64,000 nucleotides of DNA from contig DHON01000092.1 of assembly GCA_002409965.1 (NCBI GenBank), positions 7,919 through 71,918 on the forward strand, written 5' to 3'. The notes under the pieces were generated by a model. The model saw only the letters and a list, made by a program, of their open reading frames with translations. It was not told the origin of the DNA and did no database searches. Made by a program: the position numbers and the translations under genes. The DNA is from Firmicutes bacterium UBA5389 (GTDB taxonomy: Bacteria; Bacillota; DTU025). Within the stretch, counting starts at the first letter, position 1. Every line of letters begins with the position of its first letter. Of the stretch, positions 26,355 through 34,212 are shown piece by piece.

Positions 26355-27090
26355 CCGTTACACCCCCCATCGCTTGCGATGTCGAGAACATCCAGATTTC
26401 GCCGAACGGCGCCGGCTGTGTCGCGCAGATACGACCGCGCCGCACCAATTCCAGGACGGCCAGGACCGTAGAGATCATCAGCCGGCGTGATCTCGCACCG
26501 CCTAGGAACTCAAACAACCCCAGCTTGCCCCGGCGCGCCAAGCGCACGAGCACCGCCACCATCTGATTGGCTATGGGTATCTCATCGGCTGGAAGATATG
26601 CGAACTCCTCCGGTATGCTTGACGATGCGCCCAGGTAGGCCTGGAGAAGATCGTCCGCGGTCACGCCCTCCACAGGATTGGCCCGGACGGCGGGCGTTGG
26701 CAAGCGACGCGGGGGGCGCGTGTACATACGCGAACCCACCGTCTCCATACTCACAAGGAGCCGGGCCGCATCGCGAAAGCGGCGATACTCTATGAGGCGG
26801 GCAACAAGCTCAGCGCGGGGGTCGGGCATGTCTTCCTCCGCGGCGGACAGCTCATCGTCCGTCTCCTCCTCTGGGAGCAGCGCCCTCACTTTGATGTACA
26901 GGAGGGTCGCCGCAATCACCAGAAACTGGGCAGCCTGGTCAATATCGAGCCATTCCATGGCAGAGACCTGCTCTAGGTAGTCGTCGGCGATCTCCCCGAT
27001 GGATACCTCGCATATGTCGATCTGCTTCTTTTCTATCAACGACAGCAGCAGATCGAGCGGCCCGGAGAAGGCTTCGGTGTCTACCCTCAT
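26323..27090 (-). CDS. scpA: Condensin subunit ScpA (kleisin)
   Basis: The N terminus FSGPLDLLLSLIEKKQIDIC (residues 8-27) is the kleisin SMC-binding region, followed by IGEIADDYLEQV and FLVIAATLLYIKVRALLPEE. The C-terminal winged helix has VAVLVRLARRGKLGLFEFL. It bridges the SMC heads. It overlaps trpS by four bases and scpB by 32. Confidence 0.94.
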   Translation of the reverse strand: MRVDTEAFSGPLDLLLSLIEKKQIDICEVSIGEIADDYLEQVSAMEWLDIDQAAQFLVIAATLLYIKVRALLPEEETDDELSAAEEDMPDPRAELVARLIEYRRFRDAARLLVSMETVGSRMYTRPPRRLPTPAVRANPVEGVTADDLLQAYLGASSSIPEEFAYLPADEIPIANQMVAVLVRLARRGKLGLFEFLGGARSRRLMISTVLAVLELVRRGRICATQPAPFGEIWMFSTSQAMGGVTDEPTRSTGSN

Positions 27091-28076
27091 ATCCTCATGG
27101 CCGCACGGACTTCCTCAAGAGTAGCCGCCGCCACGGGCCTGGCCCGATCCGCGCCTTCTGCCAGGATCGACTCGACTACCCCGGGGGTGGACTCAAGCCG
27201 CTTCCTCCGCTCATGCACGGGAGCAAGCGCCAGGACGAGAGTATCGGCAAGCTGCCGTTTGCATGCCACGCAGCCTATCTGCGCCCGTTCGCATTCGGCC
27301 CTGCGTTCCTCGGCAAGCTCGGGCGTGAACGCCGAATGGTACGCGAACACCGTGCACACATCCGGATGCCCCAGGTCGCTCTTGTGTATCCTGGCAGGGT
27401 CGGTGATCATGGATTTCACCGACTCGCGTATGGCCTCCGGCGAGTCGGCCATCTGAATCGCATTTCCGTAGCTCTTGCTCATTTTGCGTCCGTCCGTTCC
27501 CGGCAGGACCGCAACCGGGCTGAGCTTGGCCTGAGGTTCGGGGAAAACCGGCTGGTACATGAAGTTGAACCTGCGCGCGATCTCCCGGGCCAACTCCAAG
27601 TGGGGCAGCTGGTCCTCGCCTACAGGCACCGTGTCGGCTTTGTACACGAGTATGTCGCTTGCCATCAACACAGGATAGCCCAGGAATCCATATGTGGTTA
27701 TCTCTCTTTCGGAAAGCTGCTGTAGCTGCTCCTTGTACGTGGGGCACCGTTCCAGCCACCCGAGAGGCGTGATCATGGAGAGCAACAAGTGCAATTCGGC
27801 ATGCTCCTTCACGTCGGATTGACGGAAGACGACAGAGCGCTCGGGGTCGATGCCCGCCGAAAGGAAGTCGATGAGCACCTGCCGGGTGTGCTCGCGGAGC
27901 ATCGACGTATCCTGGTACCCTGTGGTGAGAGCATGCCAGTCGACTACGGCAAAGAAACACTCGTAGTCGTCTTGCAGACGAACCCAGTTGGCGAGCGCTC
28001 CGACGAGGTTGCCCAGATGGAGCATTCCTGTGGGTCTCATCCCGCTGAATATTCGGCCTTTCTTCAAACGAACCAC
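27087..28076 (-). CDS. trpS: Tryptophanyl-tRNA synthetase
   Basis: A class I synthetase with the HIGH-like motif GMLHLGNLVGA (about 17-27) and KMSKS in GTDGRKMSKSYGN (about 198). It has the normal compact length of 329 residues. It charges tRNA-Trp, whose gene is at the left end of the window. No T-box leader is possible because the M50 protease gene ends only three bases upstream. Confidence 0.96.
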   Translation of the reverse strand: MVRLKKGRIFSGMRPTGMLHLGNLVGALANWVRLQDDYECFFAVVDWHALTTGYQDTSMLREHTRQVLIDFLSAGIDPERSVVFRQSDVKEHAELHLLLSMITPLGWLERCPTYKEQLQQLSEREITTYGFLGYPVLMASDILVYKADTVPVGEDQLPHLELAREIARRFNFMYQPVFPEPQAKLSPVAVLPGTDGRKMSKSYGNAIQMADSPEAIRESVKSMITDPARIHKSDLGHPDVCTVFAYHSAFTPELAEERRAECERAQIGCVACKRQLADTLVLALAPVHERRKRLESTPGVVESILAEGADRARPVAAATLEEVRAAMRI

Positions 28077-28079
28077 CCT

Positions 28080-28697
28080 CTACATAATCGCTCGGTACAG
28101 CGCTCCGATGATAGGCATGAGGATCCATGTCGACACAGGAGTAGCGATAAACACCAGAAGAATGATGTACGAGTATTGCTCCAGTTGATAGTAGAGCCTC
28201 GCTGCATTGCCCCTAAGCACCGCTGCCAGTATCTTGGAACCGTCCAGCGGCGGAATGGGCATCAGGTTGAACACGGCCAGCCCGAGGTTGATCCACACTC
28301 CCTGGTCGAGCGCCACCGCTACTAACTGGATTGTCCCTCCGCGAAACCCGTATGCACCGTATATGAACTTCACCATGATAGAGAAGAGCATGGCCAGAAT
28401 CAAGTTGGCGCCCGGGCCTGCGAGGCTCACCATCACCATTCCGGCATCGCGGTTCTCGAAGTTCATGGGGTTAACCCTGACCGGCTTGGCCCATCCGAAG
28501 CGCCGGGTGAGCACCAGCGCGAGCAACCCCACGGGGTCAAGGTGAGCCAGGGGGTTGAGCGTGAGGCGCCCTTCCCACCGAGGAGTGCCGTCTCCCAGCT
28601 TCACTGCAACGCGCGCGTGCGCGTATTCATGCACCGTCAGCGCAAACAGGAGGACCGGCAAGGTTATCAGGAAATACAGAATATCACTGCCGCTCAA
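28080..28697 (-). CDS. Site-2-type membrane metalloprotease (M50, YwhC-like)
   Basis: The zinc motif HEYAHA lies in the first helix and the third ligand in NLMPIPPLDGSKI near residue 145, with five or so membrane segments. Family members are short, about 200-220 residues; their substrates are mostly unknown. The open frame runs back to 28850, but I start at TTG 28697. GGGGGTG lies six bases upstream and a TATAAT promoter just before that, and earlier residues look non-homologous. Confidence 0.88.
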   Translation of the reverse strand: MSGSDILYFLITLPVLLFALTVHEYAHARVAVKLGDGTPRWEGRLTLNPLAHLDPVGLLALVLTRRFGWAKPVRVNPMNFENRDAGMVMVSLAGPGANLILAMLFSIMVKFIYGAYGFRGGTIQLVAVALDQGVWINLGLAVFNLMPIPPLDGSKILAAVLRGNAARLYYQLEQYSYIILLVFIATPVSTWILMPIIGALYRAIM

Positions 28698-28718
28698 AGG
28701 CGCCACCCCCTGCGCTCG

Positions 28719-28748
28719 ATTATAGCATAGACCACCGTCCGGTGGAAA
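28719..28748 (-). promoter_or_regulatory. Sigma-A promoter for the M50-trpS-scpAB run
   Basis: A perfect TATAAT (28724-28719) with TTTCCA 18 bases upstream lies at the very end of the preceding gene. It would drive the M50 gene and, from there, trpS, scpA and scpB. Confidence 0.6.
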
Positions 28749-29850
28749 CTGACGGGCACGACCCCTCTCCCGCTTGGCGCCGCCGGGCTTGCAGCAGATC
28801 GCAAAACGCCTCCAGCCTGGTGTCGAATCCCACATCGGCGGTGTGCTCATCCACAGCGAGCGACATCACCGGAATACCTTCAGACTGACTAACCAGCGGA
28901 AGAATGCTCTGGGCCACAATCTCGGGCATGCATGTCATGGGCGCTACGTGCAGTACGCCGGCCAGGCCCGACCGCGCCATATCGACTGAGCGCCCCACGC
29001 TTTCGACTCCATGGCCTCCCACGAAATGCCGCAGGTAGGGGCGGGCCCGCGACAGCATGTTGGACCTTGGCATCCGTCGGGCGATGTCGCCCACGATGTG
29101 CTCCTCGATCCAATGGGAGAATGTGATCGGCTGGACCACCTGCACCCCGAGTCGGCCCAGCTTCCTGCAGACATCCATGTTCACAGCGGGTTCCATCACC
29201 ACATAGATCTCGCCCACAACCCCCACGCGCATCGTGGGTCCGAGCCGTTCCTCTGTGCGGCATGCCACATCATGGAGCGTCTGCTCCACCGCGTATAGCA
29301 CGGCATCGCACGTCTCGGCCGCGTCCAGCAGCGCAAGCCCCCGGTGTACGGCCGCGTCCACCTCTCCCGGTGCCGTTTCGCGCCAGCGCGCCATGTTCGC
29401 TGCCTGGTCCAGCGCATCCACTGCCCCAAATTTGGCCCACGCAAGCCGGCCTGCCTCTACTACCTGTCGCAGCGTGGCGCGGCGCTTGACCGTCCTCAGC
29501 GCTTGCACCAGCCCCCGAGGATCCCTCCGAGGAGGCTCCACCACTACGAGCTGCGCATTGCTTCCGGCTCTAGACAGCGCGTGTCGCTGAAGCTCGCAGT
29601 AGTATCCCAGCCTGCAGGGCCCGATCCCTCCCACCATGAAGATGGTGTCGGCCCCCAGCTCCGCCGCCTCGATGAAGTTACCCACGGTCGCCTTGAGCGG
29701 CAGGCATGCCCCCTCAGGAGTGTACTTCGCCCCTATGGATAGTGTTCTCTTGGTGGTCGGAGGCGGGACCACCACGTCCAAACCCAATGAAGAGAAGAAC
29801 GCCCTAACGGGTATCCACAGGTTGCCCAGATGTGGGAACGTAACGCGCAT
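28720..29850 (-). CDS. Acyl-CoA dehydratase activase-related protein, second of a pair
   Basis: The 376-residue protein resembles the 2-hydroxyacyl-CoA dehydratase/activase-related (DUF2229-type) family. It has YTPEGACLPLKATVGNFIEA (about 44-63), GGIGPCRLGYYCELQRHAL near 75 and VDEHTADVGFDTRLEAF near 345. Conserved cysteines suggest an iron-sulfur cluster. It overlaps its upstream partner by 47 bases and uses GAGGAG eight bases before the ATG. No dehydratase subunits lie nearby, so the job of the pair is unknown. Confidence 0.75.
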   Translation of the reverse strand: MRVTFPHLGNLWIPVRAFFSSLGLDVVVPPPTTKRTLSIGAKYTPEGACLPLKATVGNFIEAAELGADTIFMVGGIGPCRLGYYCELQRHALSRAGSNAQLVVVEPPRRDPRGLVQALRTVKRRATLRQVVEAGRLAWAKFGAVDALDQAANMARWRETAPGEVDAAVHRGLALLDAAETCDAVLYAVEQTLHDVACRTEERLGPTMRVGVVGEIYVVMEPAVNMDVCRKLGRLGVQVVQPITFSHWIEEHIVGDIARRMPRSNMLSRARPYLRHFVGGHGVESVGRSVDMARSGLAGVLHVAPMTCMPEIVAQSILPLVSQSEGIPVMSLAVDEHTADVGFDTRLEAFCDLLQARRRQAGEGSCPSVSTGRWSML

Positions 29851-30778
29851 ACTCGCCGCTCCTCATGGCCACCGTGTCGATGAAGGCCTCCAGACGCGTA
29901 GTCAGCCCTGCCTCCGCCGAATGCTCGTCAATGTCGATGCACAGCAGAGGCATGTCGCCGTGCTTGCTCGCCTCATGTTGGATGACTTCGGCAACGAAGG
30001 ATTCCGGACCGCAGCCGAAACTGGCGAGATGCACGATCCCGTCCACTTCGCCGGTTTCGAGCCACCTGTAGGCTGCGCCTACCAGGCGGCGGCCGTAGGT
30101 CCAGAAGAGGCGCTTGGCCCCGCGCCTGGCCCGCTCGCGCTCCCACCCGGCCGTTTCTCGATGAGAGTAGTCGCAGGCCTGTATGGGCGCGGCCCCCAGG
30201 CGGCGGATCTTGTCCACCAGGTCCAGGCTGATGTATGGGTCGCGCAGAGCGTAATTGTGCCCTAGGATGCCAATGCGAATGGCGCCGCTCGGCGCGGGCT
30301 CGGGCTCGGGCGAACCCCTCTTTGCGGCATCAATCGACTTGACCAGGGCGATCGCCGCGCGACCTCTGCCTACGCCCAGCGCTTGGCCGAGCGCCGCGAC
30401 TTGCGATGCTATCCTGCTGAGCCCGGAAGACATATCGATGCACGGGTCCACCAGCCTGGGCGCGCCGCATACCCTGGCGCGAATCATGTCGGGCAATCCC
30501 ATCAGCTTGGGGCAGATATACGCCCTGGGCTCAACGCTGACGAATCTGGGAACGAGCAACGCGTCTACCTTCCCTGAAAGGTAGGCGACATGTCCGAAGA
30601 ACACCTTGACAGGCAGGCAGGCCTCATCGACGCACAGCTCCAGCCCTGCCTGAAGGATCTCCCTATTGGTCACAGGAGAGAGCACAGGCCGAGCGCCGCA
30701 CTGGCGCAGCAGCTCGAGCATGATTGGGCCGTACTCGTGGAACAGCAGCCCCCGCGGCACTCCTACCGCCAGGTTCAT
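29804..30778 (-). CDS. Acyl-CoA dehydratase activase-related protein, first of a pair
   Basis: The 324-residue protein starts AVGVPRGLLFHEYGPIMLEL, with DEACLPVKVFFGHVAYL near residue 52, HLASFGCGPESFVAEVIQHE near 250 and DIDEHSAEAGLTTRLEAFID near 285. These match the DUF2229 half of large CoA-substrate-specific activases, here encoded as two separate genes. Its ATG overlaps the spoVAE stop as ATGA, so it is translationally coupled to the spoVA genes. That coupling suggests forespore expression, an inference from gene order alone. Confidence 0.75.
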   Translation of the reverse strand: MNLAVGVPRGLLFHEYGPIMLELLRQCGARPVLSPVTNREILQAGLELCVDEACLPVKVFFGHVAYLSGKVDALLVPRFVSVEPRAYICPKLMGLPDMIRARVCGAPRLVDPCIDMSSGLSRIASQVAALGQALGVGRGRAAIALVKSIDAAKRGSPEPEPAPSGAIRIGILGHNYALRDPYISLDLVDKIRRLGAAPIQACDYSHRETAGWERERARRGAKRLFWTYGRRLVGAAYRWLETGEVDGIVHLASFGCGPESFVAEVIQHEASKHGDMPLLCIDIDEHSAEAGLTTRLEAFIDTVAMRSGEYARYVPTSGQPVDTR

Positions 30779-31140
30779 GCCCTGGGGTTTGCGACCAGAG
30801 CGATCAAGGCTGAGAAGAACACCGCAGTGGCCACTCCCAGCCCGGTGAATTCGAACGCCCCAGTGAAAAGCCCGATCACTCCGAGCCTCCTTGCCTCAAG
30901 TAAGGACCCGCGGGCGATGGAGTGCCCGAAACCCGAAACCGGCACCAGTGCTCCGGCGCCGGCGAAATCCACCAGTCGATCATATACTCCAAACCCTGAC
31001 AGGACGGCCCCTACCACAACGAACAGCACCAGCATGTGCGCTGGAGAAATCCGGGTCAGATCCAGCACGGCCTGGCCCACCGCGCATATGGCGCCTCCCA
31101 CTAGGAATGCGATGACATAGTCCAGCGAAGACCCCTCCAT
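30775..31140 (-). CDS. spoVAE: Stage V sporulation protein AE
   Basis: This 121-residue membrane protein with about four helices matches SpoVAEb: DYVIAFLVGGAICAVGQAV at the start, then AGAGALVPVSGFGHSIARGS. It is part of the SpoVA channel that loads dipicolinic acid into the forespore. It lies 11 bases after spoVAD. Confidence 0.92.
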   Translation of the reverse strand: MEGSSLDYVIAFLVGGAICAVGQAVLDLTRISPAHMLVLFVVVGAVLSGFGVYDRLVDFAGAGALVPVSGFGHSIARGSLLEARRLGVIGLFTGAFEFTGLGVATAVFFSALIALVANPRA

Positions 31141-31151
31141 TCACGGGCGGC

Positions 31152-32159
31152 TCAAACCTGGAGCGTTACTGCATTGGCGATGCACGGTACTGACTCGCCC
31201 TGCTGCCAGGAGAGCGGCGACAGCAGGGCGCCCGTGGCAACGATCAGGGCACGCCTGATTTCGCCTTCGCACATCCTTTTCCATACGAAACCGTCCATTA
31301 TCAGCGCCGAGCAGGCGCAGCCGCTGCCCCCCACGCCCGTTCCGCGCACACCCTGAAAGAGCATGACGCCGCCATCGGCGTAGTTGTCGCCCAGAGGCAC
31401 TCCGCGGCGCTGCATCAGTTCGAGCAGAATCTGCGAGCCCACACTGCCCAGGTCGCCCGTGATTATCACATCGTAGAATCCGGGATCTCGCCCGGTATCG
31501 GCGAGGTGGCTGAAGATGGTCTCGGCCGCGGCGGGCGCCATGGCCGGGCCCATCTGGTTGGGGTCCTTGGTGCCCATGTCTATCACGCGCCCTACGGTAG
31601 CCTCGGTGATTTTCACCTTGCCCCCCGAACGCCCCACCAGCACCGCTCCTGCTCCGGTCGCAGTGTACTGCGACGTCGATTTCCGCTGGATGTTCAGCTC
31701 TATCGGATATCTGAACTGCCGCTCGGCCGTCTGGTAGTGGCTGCTGGTCGCGGCAAGCGCAAGATCTGCGAACCCCGCGTCCACCAGGGCAGATGCCACG
31801 GTCAGGCTCTGGGCCGATGTGGAGCACGCGCCGTACACGCCGATGAACGGCATCCCTAGGTCTTCCGCGGTGAAACTGGCTGTGATCACCTGGTTGAGCA
31901 GATCGCCGGCGATGAAGTAGTCCACCTGCTCGGGCTGGACGGCGGCCTGCGTCAAGGCTATCTTGACCGCGTCTCCCATGAACCGCCGTTCGGCCTTCTC
32001 AGCAGAGCGCTCGCCGAACATATCATCCGGGACCACTTCATCGAACCACCGGGCCATAGGCCCCCGGCTCTCCATGGGCCCGGCAACCGTTCCAGCAGAC
32101 ACAATCACCGGGGGCGCGGCGAACCGGACGGTGCTTCTACCTATCCTTCTGGTGGCCAT
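31152..32159 (-). CDS. spoVAD: Stage V sporulation protein AD
   Basis: This thiolase-fold protein, 335 residues, binds dipicolinic acid during its uptake into the spore. Family stretches include GPMARWFDEVVPDDMFGE, the FIGVYGACSTSAQSL region around residue 105, and TGDLGSVGSQILLELM near 232. It keeps the usual spoVAC-spoVAD-spoVAE order. Confidence 0.94.
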   Translation of the reverse strand: MATRRIGRSTVRFAAPPVIVSAGTVAGPMESRGPMARWFDEVVPDDMFGERSAEKAERRFMGDAVKIALTQAAVQPEQVDYFIAGDLLNQVITASFTAEDLGMPFIGVYGACSTSAQSLTVASALVDAGFADLALAATSSHYQTAERQFRYPIELNIQRKSTSQYTATGAGAVLVGRSGGKVKITEATVGRVIDMGTKDPNQMGPAMAPAAAETIFSHLADTGRDPGFYDVIITGDLGSVGSQILLELMQRRGVPLGDNYADGGVMLFQGVRGTGVGGSGCACSALIMDGFVWKRMCEGEIRRALIVATGALLSPLSWQQGESVPCIANAVTLQV

Positions 32160-32162
32160 GGT

Positions 32163-32651
32163 TCACCCCCGGGAAAGCCATTTGATGAGCGCGACTGTCA
32201 CTCCCGCCAATATCCCGTACACCAGAACGGGCCCGGCAATGATGAACATCTTGGCGCCCATGCCCAGGATGTAGCCTTCGCGCTTGAAGTCCATGGCAGC
32301 AGCAGCTACAGTGTTGGCAAACCCGGTTATGGGGACGGCGGCGCCGGCTCCGGCGAACTCGCCTATGTGGTGGTATACGGACAGCCCGGTCAGAACCACG
32401 CCTATCAGGATCATTGTGGCCAGTGTAGGCGCCGTCGCCTCGTCGCCGGTCATGCCCGAGGCGATGAAGGCGTTCATGACTGCCTGTCCCAATGCGCATA
32501 TTAGGCCTCCAACCACGAATGCCACTGCGATGTTCCGCGCCAGCTGGGGTCGGGGCACGATGGACGATGCCAGTTTCTGATACTTCGCTCTGTCGTCTGC
32601 CTTTTGCTTCTTAGCTCCGGGGCTCGCCAAGGTGAAAGTCACCCCCCGCAT
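32163..32651 (-). CDS. spoVAC: Stage V sporulation protein AC
   Basis: This 162-residue membrane protein has a basic N-terminal segment (KKQKADDRAKYQKLASSIV) and then helices with VAFVVGGLICALGQAVMNAF and FAGAGAAVPITGFANTVAAA, diagnostic of SpoVAC, the mechanosensitive channel part of SpoVA. It is 28 bases after sigF, so spoIIA and spoVA probably share transcripts. The start could instead be a GTG three codons in. Confidence 0.93.
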   Translation of the reverse strand: MRGVTFTLASPGAKKQKADDRAKYQKLASSIVPRPQLARNIAVAFVVGGLICALGQAVMNAFIASGMTGDEATAPTLATMILIGVVLTGLSVYHHIGEFAGAGAAVPITGFANTVAAAAMDFKREGYILGMGAKMFIIAGPVLVYGILAGVTVALIKWLSRG

Positions 32652-32679
32652 GAGCTAGTATGCGACCGGCCGGGGGCTT

Positions 32680-33363
32680 TCATTCACCAGCCATGCTGCG
32701 CCTGAGCGCGGCTAGTGCCGCCTTTTCTATTCGATGGACCTGCGGCTGTGAAATCCCAAGAAGGGTCGCCGCCTGAGCCTGTGTGCGCTCCTCGAAAAAG
32801 CGCATCACAATGACCGCTCGCGCCGCCGGAGGCAGGCGTGAAAGAGCGGTCCGGAGCACGACCGAGTCGCACACGCTTTCGTCCGGCGCCAGCTCGCCCG
32901 GTATTGCATCGATTAGCAGGCGGGCATCGGGCGCGCTGCATATGGGTTCATCGAGTGAACGTACTGGCGCATCGGAATCCATGGCGAAAGCGACATCGGC
33001 CGGAGAGATGGACAGGCGCGCGGCTATTTCCGACACGTTCGGATCGCGGCACAGCTCTGCGCTGAGCGCGCTGTGTGCCGCCCGGCACCTCTGGGCGAGT
33101 TCGCGAACGGGCCGTGGTATGTGAAGCGGGCCCAGACCTCGCAGGTATGCGCGGATCTCGGAGATCATCAGCGGAACAGCGTAGGTCGTGAAGGCCGTTT
33201 GGCGCGCAGGGTCGTAGGTGCGCACGGCTCGGACCAGGCCAACGCACGCGGCCTGGTGTAGATCGGCCAGTTCCGCCCGGCCGGCGAATCTCCTGGCGAT
33301 AGACATCGCCAACCCGGCGTGCCGACGGACATCGTCGTCATGCGGCCCGTTTTCCGATGGCAT
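32680..33363 (-). CDS. sigF: Forespore sigma factor SigF
   Basis: Region 2 contains DLHQAACVGLVRAVRTYDP and FTTYAVPLMISEIRAYLR. Regions 3 and 4 follow, ending with the helix-turn-helix AQAATLLGISQPQVHRIEKA. The ATG overlaps the spoIIAB stop as TAATG, so translation is coupled. At 227 residues it is somewhat shorter than Bacillus SigF (about 255), mainly at the N terminus. The open frame extends to 33705, but that part is a shadow of spoIIAB. Context within spoIIAA-AB-sigF separates it from SigG. Confidence 0.93.
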   Translation of the reverse strand: MPSENGPHDDDVRRHAGLAMSIARRFAGRAELADLHQAACVGLVRAVRTYDPARQTAFTTYAVPLMISEIRAYLRGLGPLHIPRPVRELAQRCRAAHSALSAELCRDPNVSEIAARLSISPADVAFAMDSDAPVRSLDEPICSAPDARLLIDAIPGELAPDESVCDSVVLRTALSRLPPAARAVIVMRFFEERTQAQAATLLGISQPQVHRIEKAALAALRRSMAGE

Positions 33364-33788
33364 TACTGATCGCCTGGTGTGAAGGACATCACCACTTTCG
33401 TGCCCTCTCCCGGCGACGAGGTCACGTCCATCGATTCCGACAGCGCCTCCATGAGGGTGAAGCCCATGCCCATCCTCTGAGGCGAACTGCTCACGCCGGG
33501 AGAGCGGGCCGCCAGGACATCCAAAATGCCAACGCCCTCGTCTTGCACCGAGATGGTGAAGGCATGATCCGAGGCCGACAGCATCATCAGCACTCTGCCC
33601 GGACGCTCGGGATATGCGTGGACTATGCAGTTTGACACGGCTTCCGATACGGCAAGTTTGATGTCTTCCAGTTCCTCCAGGGTGAACCCGAGGCCTGCCG
33701 CCCAACTCGCTGCGGCGACGCGCGCGAAGCCCAGGTTACGAGCGACTGACTCGAACTCCACCCGCGCCCAGTTCACTTTGGGTTCCAT
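33363..33788 (-). CDS. spoIIAB: Anti-sigma-F factor / serine kinase SpoIIAB
   Basis: This 141-residue GHKL-fold kinase binds SigF and phosphorylates SpoIIAA. The N-box is EDIKLAVSEAVSNCIVHAYP (about 41-60), the G1 box DEGVGI (about 83-88) and the lid/G2 region RMGMGFTLMEALSE. It overlaps spoIIAA by 16 bases. Confidence 0.95.
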   Translation of the reverse strand: MEPKVNWARVEFESVARNLGFARVAAASWAAGLGFTLEELEDIKLAVSEAVSNCIVHAYPERPGRVLMMLSASDHAFTISVQDEGVGILDVLAARSPGVSSSPQRMGMGFTLMEALSESMDVTSSPGEGTKVVMSFTPGDQ

Positions 33789-34135
33789 TTCCTGACCTCC
33801 TCCCGCGCCGACAGCGCACTCTCGAGCGACACATATACCGGCATCAGCTTGGATACGCCGAGGAGATCGAGGGTTCGAGTCACACGCGCGCTGGGACCGG
33901 CAATGGCCAAAACGGCGCCTCGGGCGAGAAGGCGCCTCTGCCTTCCGAACACCATGCCAATCCCCGAACTGTCGATGAAGCTGACTCTGTCCATTCTGAG
34001 TATCACGCGCCGCGCGCCGCGGTTGGCGTCGATCAGCGAATCGATGGCCTGCGCCGCGCGGTCAGCGCAGGTCAGATCGAGCTCGCCCTGGAGGTCAACG
34101 ATGAGATCGGATCCGCGGAGCACCCACTCGAACAA
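33773..34135 (-). CDS. spoIIAA: Anti-anti-sigma-F factor SpoIIAA
   Basis: This 120-residue STAS-domain protein has the phosphoacceptor site FIDSSGIG (Ser56/Ser57), which when dephosphorylated frees SigF from SpoIIAB. It is the first gene of the spoIIA operon, with a sigma-H-type promoter upstream. Confidence 0.95.
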   Translation of the reverse strand: MFEWVLRGSDLIVDLQGELDLTCADRAAQAIDSLIDANRGARRVILRMDRVSFIDSSGIGMVFGRQRRLLARGAVLAIAGPSARVTRTLDLLGVSKLMPVYVSLESALSAREEVRKWNPK

Positions 34136-34170
34136 GGCCGTTCCCCCGCCTCCGTGTGTTTTGTACCGTC

Positions 34171-34202
34171 AAATTCTCTTCCGGCGGGGACCACTCCTGC
34201 TT
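34171..34202 (-). promoter_or_regulatory. Sigma-H-type promoter of spoIIA
   Basis: On the minus strand GCAGGAGTG (AGGA at 34198-34195) and AGAGAATTT (GAAT at 34176-34173) match the sigma-H -35 and -10 elements. The -10 is perfect, the AGGA core is present, and the 18-base distance between AGGA and GAAT is standard. Sigma-H drives spoIIA in Bacillus. Confidence 0.7.
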
Positions 34203-34212
34203 CCTTCGTTAA

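Noticed and set aside
27211..28128. Minus-strand open frame of 305 codons
   Set aside because: It lies out of frame within trpS, which has intact synthetase motifs.
28077..28128. T-box leader for trpS
   Set aside because: The upstream gene ends three bases before trpS, leaving no room for a leader.
29804..30778. 2-hydroxyglutaryl-CoA dehydratase operon
   Set aside because: Only activase-related proteins are present; no HgdA/HgdB-type dehydratase subunits or ASKHA activase with its Walker-like motifs was found.
33364..33705. Upstream extension of sigF to 33705
   Set aside because: The extra residues are an out-of-frame reading of spoIIAB and bear no similarity to sigma factors; the TAATG start is natural.
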